A DNA stretch of 64,000 bases from Apodemus sylvaticus. Lineage: Eukaryota; Chordata; Mammalia; Rodentia; Muridae. The stretch covers positions 92,084,824 through 92,148,823 of the forward strand of contig NC_067474.1 in assembly GCF_947179515.1 (NCBI RefSeq), given 5' to 3'. This document shows positions 46,950 to 57,890 of the stretch, in pieces (positions within the stretch are counted from its first letter, which is position 1; every line of letters begins with the position of its first letter). The notes under the pieces are model-generated. The model had not been told where the DNA came from. It made no database searches and worked only from the letters and a program-made list of their open reading frames with translations. The translations under genes were made by a program, and so were the position numbers.

Positions 46950-47055
46950 AGTAGATTTTCATTCTACCATAGGTCCCAGGAATCCACCTCTGGTAACCAG
47001 GCTTAAACTGCAAGCACTTTTATATACTGAGCCCTCTTGCTGGGCCTATAGAATT
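46950..47055 (-). mobile_element. B2/B3-type tRNA-derived SINE, antisense, diverged
   Basis: Reverse complement: 'gcccagcaagagggctcagt' (A-box region), 'aaaagtgcttgcagttta', 'ggtggattcctgggacc' (B-box-like) and 'tatggtagaatgaaaatc'. This is the B2/B3 head derived from a tRNA. The tail is not clear. Confidence 0.75.
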
Positions 47056-47558
47056 CCCTTTTATCACAGTCAAACATCTGCTTTTTATTTTCAACAATGT
47101 CCATTGTGAGAACCTAGATATTCCATCTTTTTTTCCCATGTACCAGCATCAATTCAACATTCTGTGCTTAGCACTTCTTGCTCTATGCCTCACTTAAGAA
47201 GTCCAGTTTTCACTCAAGTATTTATTTAATACTACCTTTTTTCTTTTTCAAAGGTCCTCACTATTTCATGTTTGATAAAACTTTAATCTCTGAGTGTCTA
47301 CTGAATGTGGAAATTTAAAGCTGCTAGAATGTTTTAACTTCTGAGGTCTTGTTACATGGTAAACAGGTTTCTATTTTTGTGCAACATTTCATTCAGAACA
47401 CAGTGAGAACTATGGGTGACACCCAAGCTTTGTGGAACAGTGATATGTAGTAAAATTATTGATAGACCAAGTAAAGACTAGCCTTTAGGGCATGACAAAC
47501 CACTTATCAAGTACGTGAGAGAAAGATTACCCATATAATTGCATTGCCATCTCCAGCT
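47056..47558. other. Unique DNA, no gene
   Basis: Nothing recognised between the SINE and the TSD of the next L1. Confidence 0.5.
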
Positions 47559-47820
47559 AATTGACTACTCTTTTTTTTATTCGATATATTTTTTATTTAC
47601 ATTTCAAATGATTTCCCCTTTTCTAGCCCCCCACTCCCCGAAAGTCCCATAAGCCCCCTTTTCTCCCCCTGTCCTCCCACCCACCCCTTCCCACTTCCCC
47701 ATTCTGGTTTTGCCCTATACTTCTTCACTGAGTCTTTCTAGAAGAAAGGGGCCACTCCTCCTTTCTTCTTGTACCTCATTTGATGTATGGATTATGTTTG
47801 GGGTATTCCAGTTTTCTAGG

Positions 47821-49570
47821 TTAATATCCACTTATTAGTGAGTGCATACCATGAGTCACCTTTTGAGTCTGGGTAACCTCACTTAGTATGATGTTTTCTA
47901 GCTCCATCCATTTGCCTAAGAATTTCATGAATTCATTGTTTCTAATGGCTGAATAGTACTCCATTGTGTAGATAAACCACATTTTTTGCATCCACTCTTC
48001 TGTTGAGGGATACCTGGGTTCTTTCCAGCATCTGGCAATTATAAATAGGGCTGCTATGAACATAGTAGAGCATGTATCCTTATTACATGGTGGGGAATCC
48101 TCTGGGTATATGCCCAGGAGTGGTATAGCAGGATCTTCTGGAAGTGAGGTGCCCAGTTTTCGGAGGAACCACCAGACTGATTTCCAGAGTGGTTGTACCA
48201 ATTTGCAACCCCACCAGCAATGGAGGAGTGTTCCTCTTTCTCCACATCCTCTCCAACACCTGCTGTCTCCTGAATTTTTAATCTTAGCCATTCTGACTGG
48301 TGTAAGGTGAAATCTCAGTGTTGCTTTGATTTGCATTTCCCTAATGACTAATGAAGTTGAGCATTTTTTAAGATGCTTCTCTGCCATCCGAAGTTCTTCA
48401 GGTGAGAATTCCCTGTTTAGCTCTGTACCCCATTTTTTAATAGGGTTGTTTGGTTTTCTGGAGTCTAACTTCTTAAGTTCTTTATATATATTGGATATTA
48501 GCCCTCTATCTGATGTAGGATTGGTGAAGATCTTTTCCCAATTTGTTAGTTGCCGATTTGTCCTCTTGATGGTGTCCTTTGCCTTACAGAAACTTTGTAA
48601 TTTTATGAGGTCCCATTTGTCAATTCTTGATCTTAGAGCATACGCTATTGGTGTTCTGTTCAGAAATTTTCTCCCTGTACCGATGTCCTCATGGGTCTTC
48701 CCCAGTTTCTTTTCTATTAGCTTCAGAGTGTCTGGCTTTATGTGGAGGTCCTTGATCCATTTGGATTTGAGCTTAGTACAAGGTGATAAAGATGGATCAA
48801 TTCGCATTCTTCTGCATGCTGACCTCCAGTTGAACCAGCACCATTTGTTGAAAAGGCTATCTTTTTTCCATTGGATGTTTTCAGCCCCTTTGTCGAGGAT
48901 CAAGTGGCCATAGGTGTGTGGGTTCATTTCTGGATCTTCAATCCTGTTCCATTGATCTGCCTGCCTGTCACTGTACCAATACCATGCAGTTTTTAACACT
49001 ATTGCTCTGTAGTATTGCTTGAGGTCAGGGATACTGATTCCCCCAGACTTTCTTTTGTTGCTGAGAATAGTTTTAGCTATCCTGGGTTTTTTTGTTATTC
49101 CAGATGAATTTGTTAATTGCTTTTTCTAACTCTGTGAAGAATTGAGTTGGGATTTTGATGGGTACTGCATTGAATCTGTGTATTGTTTTTGGCAAAATGG
49201 CCATTTTAACTATATTGATTCTGGCGATCCATGAGCATGGGAGGTTTTCCCATTTTTTGAGGTCTTTTCCATTTCCTTCTTCAGAGTCTTGAAGTTCTTG
49301 TCATAAAGATCTTTCACATGTTTGGTAAGAGTCACCCCAAGATACTTTATACTGTTTGTGGCTATTGTGAAGGGGGTCATTTCCCTAATTTCTTTCTCAG
49401 CCTGCTTATCCTTTGAGTATAGGAAGCCCACTGATTTGCTTGAGTTGATTTTATAACCTGCCACTTTGCTGAAGTTGTTTATCAGCTGTAGGGGTTCTCT
49501 AGTGGAGTTTATTGGGTCACTTAGGTAGACTACCATGTCATCTGCAAATAATGATAGTTTGACTTCTTCC
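47821..49570 (-). pseudogene. L1 ORF2 3' half (RT motif C to C-terminus)
   Basis: Starts EEVKLSLFADDMVVYLSDP (FADD at 49,537-49,548) and runs through KYLGVTLTKHVKDLYDKNF, the thumb and the C-terminal Cys motif GCGERGTLLHCWWGC to SLISGY at 47,821. The last 392 codons (48,999-47,821) are open. Upstream, a lost base near 49,265 (EMEKTSKNGKT) and an extra T near 49,087 break the frame. Confidence 0.92.
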
Positions 49571-50896
49571 ATACACATGGAGGCTGAATAATACTCTACT
49601 CAATGACACCTTGACCAAAGAAGAAATAAAGAAAGAAATCAGAGACTTTTTAGAATTTAATGAAAATCAAGGCACAACATACCCAAATCTTTGGGACACA
49701 ATGAAAGCAGTGCTAAGAGGTAAACTCATAGCCCTGAGTGCCTCCAAAAAGAAAATGGAGAGAGCATACATTGCCAGCTTAATGACACACCTGAATGCCC
49801 TGGAACAAAAAGAAGCTATTTCACCCAGGAGGAGTAGACGGCAGGAAATCATCAAACTCAGGGCTGAAATCAATCAAGTAGAAACAAAGAGAACCATAGA
49901 AAGAATCAACAAAACCAGGAGCAGGTTCTTTGAGAAAATCAACAAGATAGATAAACCCTTAGCCAGACTGACCAAAGGGCACAGAGAAAGTATCCAAATT
50001 AACAAACTTAGAAATGAAAAGGGAGATATAACAACGGAAACTGAGGAAATCCAAAAAATCATCAGATCCTACTACAAGAGCCTGTACTCAACACAACTGG
50101 AGAATCTGGAGGAAATGGACAATTTCCTTGACAGATACCAAATACCAAAAGTAAATCAGGACCAAATAGATCATCTAAACAGTCCCATAACGCCTAAAGA
50201 AATAGAAGGAGTCATAGAAAGTCTTCCAACCAAAAAAAGCACAGGACCAGATGGTTTCAATGCAGAATTCTATCAGACCTTCAAAGAAGAGTTAACACCA
50301 ATACTCTTCAAACTATTCCACAAAATAGAAACAGAAGGAACACTACCCAATTCCTTCTACGAAGCCACAATTATGCTGATACCAAAGCCACACAAAGATC
50401 CAACAAAGAAAGAGAACTTCAGACCAATTTCCCTTATGAACATCGATGCAAAAATACTCAATAAAATTCTTGTCAACCGAATCCAAGAACACATCAAAAC
50501 GATCATCCACCATGATCAAGTAGGCTTTATCCCGGGAATGCAGGGTTGGTTTAATATATGGAAATCCATCAATGCAATCCACTACATAAACAAACTCAAA
50601 GAAAAAAACCACATGGTCATTTCATTGGATGCTGAAAAAGCATTTGACAAAATTCAGCATCCTTTCATGCTTAAAGTCTTGGAAAGAACGGGAATTCAAG
50701 GCCCATACCTAAACATAGTAAAAGCAATATACAGCAAACCGGTAGCCAGCATCAAACTAAATGGAGAGAAACTTGAAGCAATCCCACTAAAATCAGGGAC
50801 TAGACAGGGCTGCCCCGTCTCTCCTTATCTTTTCAATATTGTACTTGAGGTACTAGCTCGGGCAATTCGACAACATAAGGAGGTCAAAGGGATACA
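49571..50896 (+). pseudogene. L1 ORF2 middle segment, inverted, open
   Basis: The frame from 49,611 is open through the end of the element (and into flanking DNA, stop at 50,922-50,924). It covers the endonuclease/RT linker (NNTLLNDTMTKEEIKKEIRD-like start), RLTKGHRESIQINKLRNEKGD, STGPDGFNAEFYQTFKEE, KENFRPISLMNIDAKILNKIL, GFIPGMQG, motif A SLDAEKAFDKI and motif B SGTRQGCPVSPYLFN. Because the inversion puts motif C on the other strand, no RT can be made. The endonuclease proper is missing by 5' truncation. An open frame this long shows the insertion is young; it does not show function. Confidence 0.92.
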
Positions 50897-50910
50897 AATT
50901 GACTACTCTT

Positions 50911-51263
50911 CACTGTGGATCTGAACATATGTAGCAAAGACAAGGCCCGTTGTTACACAATATCTTAATTCCTGAGCCATGGAATCTGAATGCATAATGA
51001 ATTTATCTGTAGCATGAACCTGAGTTGTTCGTTTTGGATCAGTGTGATGACAGCATTTGCTGCCATTCCAAGTCACCCCACTAGCACTCATGTTTCTCAC
51101 CAATGTTCTCACCGTCAGGAGATGACAAACAGCTTATCAATTTTCCAAGAATCTTGGAAACTTCTTTCCACAGAAGTTTTTCTTCAGTGTAGAATAATAC
51201 TAAAGGCAGACAATCCTTATATTTCAATAGATACGTTCCCACTGGGAAGCTTTACTTTATATA

Positions 51264-51308
<45 letters not shown>

Positions 51309-51789
51309 TTACAAATAAATTAAGCATATGAAAGCTAGAGAGAGCCAAACTAGTTGTAGCAAAGTTCTTTATAATCACCAAGACCATTTTGAGAAATTTT
51401 ATTAATTATTTGAAAAGTTATGCAAATCTAGGAAGAGCATTGTTTTTAAAGTGAACTTGCTATTTAGATCAATTTTGAGGAACAAAATTTATTTGGAAAC
51501 TGGTTGCTCCCAATATCTCTACTTGTCATTAGAGTCTGCTATACATATACATTATGTTCTGTGTTATCTTTACTGAACTTTGGTTGATTCCAGTCATGGA
51601 AGTTCAGAGAGATAAATGCTAAAAAATAGTCTTGTCTAAAATTTGCACACTCCACATTGGAAAAGGAGTCATGAAATACAGCTCAATCTACTAAGTTGAG
51701 CATCAACCTCTGGAAATGATATTTAGCCATAAAAGTATGGACTCCTTGAATTTTACACAAGATACTATTATCTATTATACTAAAGCGTT
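50911..51789. other. Unique DNA with (TA)n, no gene
   Basis: 51,258-51,306 is a TA microsatellite with one GC interruption. The rest is unrecognised. Confidence 0.5.
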
Positions 51790-52170
51790 AAGGAAAATAT
51801 TGAAAGATCTGAAGGGGATGGCAACCCCAAAGGAAGACCTATAGAATTAACTAACCTGGAGACCTGTAAGCTCACAGAAGACTAAGCCACCATACATATC
51901 AGGCATACCTGGGCTGGTCTATGACCCCTGCACATATGTGGCAGAGGACTGCCTTATCTGGCCTCAGTAGTAGATGATGTACCTAATCCTGTAGAGACTT
52001 GATGCCCCAGAAAAGGGCAATGTGGGGGCATGCGGTAAGCTGGGGTAGGTAGGTGTGTAGGGACATGCTCTCAGATGTAAAGGGGTGGGAAATGCATTGA
52101 AAAATTCTTGGAAAGGGGACCAGGAAGATGGGCAACCTTTGAAATGTAAATAAGTCAAACAAATAAACAA
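51790..52170 (+). mobile_element. Old Lx-type L1 3' UTR end
   Basis: 'gaaggggatggcaaccccaa', 'cctgggctggtctatgaccc', 'tggcagaggactgccttatc', 'gatgccccagaaaagggcaa', ending 'tgaaatgtaaataagtcaaa'. The same order of phrases occurs at 30,290-30,610. No ORF2 is attached and no TSD is seen. Confidence 0.8.
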
Positions 52171-53097
52171 AGAACCACTTCTATTTCCAATTTCTGTTTC
52201 TTTCTGAATTCATGAATAGAATTATACGATGTCCCATAGCTATAGAATATAAGTTAACTGCAATCATCTATTTTGTCCATGTCTAGAAATATGTAAACTA
52301 TTCACTAAGCATAATGAAAAATTTCTTGACTGTACTTTTTTATTATTTTATGAGATTATTGTATAGCTTATTACAACCGTAATATGTTTTTTTTTCATTA
52401 TGTTTACTTGTTTTTTTCTGTTTTTTAATCCAGGGCAGAGTTCAGAGATTTTTGTTTGCATTGCATCAGTTTTCAAGGAAAGTGTGGGTTGCAGTTCTCA
52501 GTTAAATACAATACCCTGTTTCTACTTGTCCATCAGTTTTCTATTACAAGTTCAATGTCAACTTTTGCGATCATTAAGCAACAAGTAAATACTATGGTAT
52601 TAACATTTTACCTAGTACTAACAAAGGCAAAATTTGTCCAAAATTTTGTGATCATATACAATAATAGTTTTTGTCTATAAATGTATATTTAAACAAAAAG
52701 GACTCTTATAATTTAGTTCAAAATTTAATTATTTAATTAAGAAAATACATACAATCCTAATGTGACTATACATAATCTATTGTACATAAAAATCTAGAGT
52801 AAATGTGAATGAAACTATTATTAATCTTCCTGAATAACAGCAATAATCGTTCTGAGCAATATTTTTTAAGATATTCAAACATGTGGGTGTTTAAAAAAGA
52901 AATTCACCCAGAAAATACTGAAACATTGGTTACCAAAATAATTAGGCTTTTAGCATGTTTTCCATAAGATGTGCACATGGCAAAAAAATCCTGGGAACTT
53001 TCAAAAAATGAAGTATATATAAAATGTTGAAAATATGAAAAATAAATAGTGATATACTTTTTCAGAATTAAAAAAATCATTTTATTTTAATAATAAT
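52171..53097. other. Unique AT-rich DNA, no gene
   Basis: Nothing recognised; low-complexity AT stretches at 52,700-52,745 and 53,060-53,100. Confidence 0.5.
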
Positions 53098-53710
53098 TCA
53101 GTTTGGAATATTGGTATTGCAAATGGCTAATAAATGCTCAACCTAATGGGACATTTTTAATAGCCTCCAAGGGTCAGGGAACAGCAAAAAAAAAAAAAAA
53201 AGAAAAAAAAAAAGTGAAGGAGTTGAACAATGTAAGAGACAGAGATAATATGTATTATAAAATACTGTCTACAAGTTATGGCCTTTTTTTGTACTCAAAA
53301 TTCAATGCAGCTCTGATTGTCAGCACAAGAGTCACAAGTGTTTGATATGCCAACATTCCTTCAACTTTGCTGAGAATTTATAGGCATAACATGTTGTGGA
53401 ATAAAAAGGCTTAAGAGACTCCCATGTCACTCACAAGTTGTTGGCAATTAAAATTTTCTGCATATTGCAGGGGATCATTTTCTAAAATAATATGGCCACT
53501 GATAAGGTGTCCATGGTTTCTCTAAATAAGCCACTTTATCATGCTAATGAAAGGAAACCTATGTCAATTCATTGGGTCACTAAAACAAACACAAACTCAA
53601 GGACATGAAAGGTGGACTGGTTGTGAGGAGAAATAGGAGGTAGTGAGAAGGGATGAAAGAAAAATAAAGAAAAATAATTATGATCAAATAAATTATGCAA
53701 ATGTGAAATA
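53098..53710 (+). mobile_element. Old L1/HAL1-like 3' end, tentative
   Basis: 'aatgctcaacctaatgggac', 'tagcctccaagggtcaggga', then an A-rich insert (53,186-53,213), 'aacaatgtaagagacagag', 'attgggtcactaaaacaaac', 'gaaaggtggactggttgtga', and the 'aataattatgatcaaataa' end follow the order I associate with old rodent L1/HAL1 3' ends. HAL1 elements carry ORF1 only. The assignment rests on remembered phrasing, not on protein similarity. Confidence 0.45.
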
Positions 53711-53739
53711 TCCACAATTAACCACACTATCATACATAC

Positions 53740-54165
53740 TTAATACTGAGACCAGATCTTGGGTTCTGACTCCATGTTACAGTACCTGAACTAAGGTTGA
53801 ACTCTCTAGCACAAGTTTCCAGGTTAGTTGCCTACAAACTTGTGCCTCCAGGTTATAGCATTTCACTTCTTAATAACCACCAATCAGAAGAAAAGCACAA
53901 GTAAAGTTTATGGTTCAGCTCCCAGAACCGGCCAATTATTTTAAAGGGCCACAAAATTCCACAGTAGTTCCCCAATCAGATATGTGCAAGGCTAGAAACC
54001 TCCTTACTTGCTTGTCATTTCCTATAAAATGTAGTCCTATAGAGAGCTCAGGGCTTTACCCTCCAGTACTGCTTCATCAGAGAGGGCAGTGTGGCCCAAG
54101 CCTGAACTGGAATAGAGACCCTAGTGGAATTGCATTAGAGTAGGCTCCTTTGTAGTCTTTTGATT
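53740..54165 (+). mobile_element. Solo LTR, class-I (gammaretrovirus-like) endogenous retrovirus
   Basis: CCAAT boxes at about 53,879 and 53,971, TATAAAA at 54,023-54,029, a short R-like region 'agagagctcagggcttta', then a degenerate polyadenylation signal (aataga at 54,111-54,116) about 85 nt after the TATA box. This spacing is typical of rodent class-I ERV LTRs with a short R. No gag, pol or env sequence lies on either side, so it is a solo LTR. The outer ends are approximate and I did not find a clear TSD. Confidence 0.7.
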
Positions 54166-55744
54166 TAGGTACAAAAAGATATGCTATTAAAAACAAAAAC
54201 TTAAATTGTAATAAGATGAATAGGAAAGGAAATATGGCAACTTGGGATTAAGAGTAAAATAATCAAGTAAATAGGATGAAAATATTCATACTGTATTAAA
54301 GTCATTGACACAAAATTCAATTGCTTCCTAACTGCATGCCCATAAAACTATTTTCAGTCAATAGCAGATAACATGTGAAGGATGTCCAATAAGTTCACAT
54401 CACATACTGACAACATAGTCATGGATATTACAGCTGTGCTTTATATTCTGGTAATGACAAGATCACTAAAATGCACACTGCCAGTTTCTGTAATATGATG
54501 TAACTCATCACCGCATATACAATGTACAATATATTATGCTTACAAACGTGAAGAAGGCTTTTCTAAATTTTAGCAAGATGGGGCATAAAAATATCCCACT
54601 GAAATCAGTTTAAACAGAATTTATTTATACATACAAAATTTAAAATTTATATTTGTAAATAAATGGATATTGCTCTTTCACATTTATATATTGGATCCAT
54701 ATCATTAATGGCTGTCACAACAAAAGGTAATTTACAGACTCTATTCAATTTCTAAAATTTTCCAAATGACATTTTGGTATACCAACATAATAAAGAATAT
54801 AAAACTTATCTGCAAAAGATCATGAATAGGAAAAAGCATCCCTGAGGGAAAACATGACGCTGGATACTCTTTAATCTGAAAGGTATTAAATTTTGAGTAC
54901 TATAAGCAGTGAAATACTGACACTATGGCAAACATATGCATGAATGAAAAATGAAATATGAAGCACTTTAGGGAGCCCACTCATTTACTAAGACATATAA
55001 TATTACCATGATATTGCAGAATTTCAAAAGATTCAATTAGGAACTCATTGAATGGATCTATTTTCGTGTAGCATAGCAGAAGAGTTTACATATTATGAAA
55101 CAAATGGCCAAATGATTAGAAGATGTTCAAATGAAAGAGATAGGAAAAAAATAGTGAGAAGATTCAGAATACACTCCATTGATGGGTAAAAGGAAATAAG
55201 CCCTAAATCAGCATTTGCAGATTTAAGAATCAAGTCCATTCAAAGGATGAAAGTAAAAGAAATTTTTGACCCAAGAGCACTATTCAATATTGAAAAAAAA
55301 ATCAAAGATTAAATTTTCATCCTGAGTTGGTGATCAGTCTGAAATATATAATGAGGTTTTGTCTCATAAATTCAATGAGAACATAGAAATACAGCATGGT
55401 AAAATGTTTAGTTCAATGATTAGTTAATGTTAGAAAGTACTCAATCTTTATATTGACACAAGAAAAACACTAAGTATTAACTACTGCTCTTAATGTATAT
55501 TGTATCCTAATATTTGCAGTCAGTTCACTTTGGATAAATCACATTACTTTTCATCCTTTTTACGAACTTAATTCAATTAATTGAATGACTTAAAAGAAAA
55601 AAGTTATTTATTTTCAGATGAAATATTTCTCTGGACTAAAAGAATCTCACTTGACTTTTATGTATATATGACTATTCTATCAATTTTGGAATGAAATTTA
55701 AAACATAAATCTGTCCAGTAAGAAGCAAAATGTTGTAGCTTAAT
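54166..55744. other. Unique AT-rich DNA, no gene
   Basis: No gene or repeat family recognised. Confidence 0.5.
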
Positions 55745-56175
55745 TTTTTTCTGTAACATTTTTCTTGTTTGAAAATTTCATACATGAATATATTGGGTTT
55801 TAATCATAGCCAACTAATAATCCCCATCCTTCAGCTCCTTTCCTATCCAATCGCCATTGCTGTTTCTCCCAAATTCATGTGCTCTTTTTATATGAAAGCC
55901 TATGAGTCTATTTATTGCTGTGTGTTCATGATCGCATGACTGTCTACTGAAATTATGGTAGCAACTCAGGTGCTGGAGCCTTGAAAACAACTGGTTCTCT
56001 TCTGTCAACAAACCATCATTTGCCAATAGTTACTCAATTAGGCTGAGAACTTCATGAGCTCTTCCACCACCTAATTTGAATTTCTTTCTAGCTTGATTTT
56101 GTGCATGTCTTGTGTGTGCAAACTTAGCTTCTCTGAGTCTATGATGTGCAATCATGTTGTTTCTGGCCATTACTG
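55745..56175 (-). mobile_element. Old L1/HAL1-like 3' region, antisense, tentative
   Basis: 'ttgaaaatttcatacatgaa', 'atattgggttttaatcatag', 'caatagttactcaattaggc', 'catgagctcttccaccac' and 'tgtgcatgtcttgtgtgtgc' look like the antisense of old rodent L1/HAL1 3' UTR. No frames can be read. Confidence 0.45.
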
Positions 56176-56359
56176 TTTTACAGCATATGTCTATTCTCTT
56201 TTATTTATTTTTTTTATTTAAATGCTACATACTTTCATGATCTCTGCAGCTTAGGGAAAAAAGGTGTGATATAGATATCCATTTAGGGCTTAGCACTGCA
56301 TATTTTCTATTACCCCTCATTGTAGATTTCTAAATTCATTGCTATCTACTGCAAGAACA

Positions 56360-57090
56360 AACTGACATAACCCAGTTAAAAATAAAGTCATGGAACTAAG
56401 CAGAGAATTCTCAAAAGAAGAAATTCAATGTCATAAAAATATATTTTTATGTTGCATATCCTTTGAAGGAATACAAATGAAATTAAAGCTACTGTGAGAT
56501 TTCATAATATCTCTATCAAAAAGGTTAAGATACAAAGTAGATAAACAAATAATAAATAAATAGCAATAAACCCTAGCACAGATTGTTAGATAAAAACTTT
56601 CATTTTTTGACAGATGACCAGTCTGGTTCAACCATTATAGAAATTAATGTTATGGCTCTTCAAAAAGCTAGAAGCCAATCCATCTTGTTTCAGGCACACC
56701 ATTTTTGGGTGTACTGCTTCAGATCCACATCCCACCATAGAGATATTTGTTCTTCCATTTTCCTTCATATTCGCAGTAGCCAGGAAAGGGAAACAACAGA
56801 AGTGTCCATCAGCTGATGGATAATGAAAATATACTACTTACACACAGTGGAATTTCATTTTTCAGTAAAGACAAATGTAATTATATAACTTGCTGCTTCA
56901 TGAAAGCAACTAGAAACAATCATTCTGAGTTAGATAACCCAATTCCAGAAAGACAGGTTTCACATTTTCCCTCATTTGTTAAATATTAATCTCTTAGACT
57001 GGTGTATTGCCAAAATTCACATCCCATCACAGAGATATTTGTTCCTCCATATTCTTAATAACTAGGAAATAGAAACAACAGGTTGGGGAA
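56360..57090 (+). mobile_element. Ancient L1 ORF2 C-terminal remnant
   Basis: The order of ORF2 C-terminal segments can be followed: 'ctaagcagagaattctcaaa' (56,397), 'gaaattaaagctactgtgag' (56,478), 'aaccattatagaaattaatg' (56,630), 'ggaaacaacagaagtgtcc' (56,787), 'caatcattctgagttagata' (56,917) and 'ccagaaagacagg' (56,945). It is far more diverged than the murine-specific copies. 57,010-57,090 repeats about 75 nt of 56,720-56,800. Confidence 0.65.
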
Positions 57091-57689
57091 TAGAATATAA
57101 GTGGCTTATGGAATATGGTTACATTATTTTTTCAATTTTGATGCCATTTATTTTAATACTTGTATGATGGTCACTTGGGTGCTAAGACACTAATCCTTTA
57201 GCATATTTAAATTTATAATTTATGTAACTTTCTCTTTGTTATACTTTAAAATCACATCTTTACATATCAAAGAGACAAGTGTGTGGAGACTTCACTAATG
57301 GCCATTTTAGCATGATCTTGCGTGATAGAGGACCTCATTTATGCACTAAACTTTACTGTTCCTCATTTGGTTTTAAAACAGTGTCCATGATCTGTGGGAA
57401 GAAACTCAGGTAATAAACTAAGATGTCGCATCCCTCATATGCTGTATTCTCCCCTTCATGCAGCAGTTACCTCATACCCCTTCCCCGTCCCCTTCCTAAC
57501 ATGACACCAAGTAAAATATATTTCCTTTCAATCTGGCATTGACCAGGTCATAATTATGTATTCTCCAATGGACATTAATCATTTTGCAAAATGGAAAATA
57601 TGGAATTTCATGAAGACAGAAGGAAAGCTTACCATTAAAATAATTTTGGCCTGTATAAAATTTAGATATTTCTAATGATTTTACATAAA

Positions 57690-57850
57690 ATTTTCTTTTG
57701 GAGAATAGGTGGAGAGAAGAAGGTTTATGGGACATATGGGGAGGGGAGATCTGGGAAAGTGGAAATCATTTGGAATGTAAACAAAGAATATAGAAAATAA
57801 TAATATAAAAAATTGCTGTTAATAAAAAAAGAAAAAAGAAATTAAAAGAA
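57690..57850 (+). mobile_element. L1 3' UTR tail fragment
   Basis: 'tatgggacatatggggaggg', 'tgggaaagtggaaatcattt' and 'ggaatgtaaacaaagaatat' followed by an A-rich end match the terminal ~110 nt of the L1 3' UTR, in an older variant. It is immediately followed by an (ATTC)n array at 57,853-57,890. Confidence 0.75.
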
Positions 57851-57852
57851 TT

Positions 57853-57890
57853 CACTTATTCATTCATTCATTCATTTATTCATTCATAAT
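57853..57890. repeat. (ATTC)n microsatellite
   Basis: About nine ATTC/ATTT tetranucleotides directly after the A-rich L1 tail. Confidence 0.9.

Larger units (their letters stand above)
47573..50896 (-). mobile_element. Young L1 with twin-priming 5' inversion and 14-bp TSD
   Basis: Perfect TSDs (aattgactactctt) at 47,559-47,572 and 50,897-50,910 enclose the element. 47,573-49,570 is minus-strand 3' UTR and the ORF2 C-terminal half. 49,571-50,896 is the preceding part of ORF2 in plus orientation. In an uninverted element the two halves would be contiguous at ...HKEVKGIQI / GKEEVKLSLF..., with only about 10 nt lost at the switch. The outer end of the inverted part shares 'aattg' with the TSD (microhomology). 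Both halves retain long open frames. Confidence 0.95.

Noticed and set aside
48326..48913. 195-codon open frame antisense to L1 ORF2; near-identical frames at 61,832-62,419 and 17,706-18,218
   Set aside because: Its similarity between copies follows from the similarity of the ORF2 strand. It has no separate motifs, and rich Ser/Leu/Phe content is expected opposite a Lys/Glu-rich frame.
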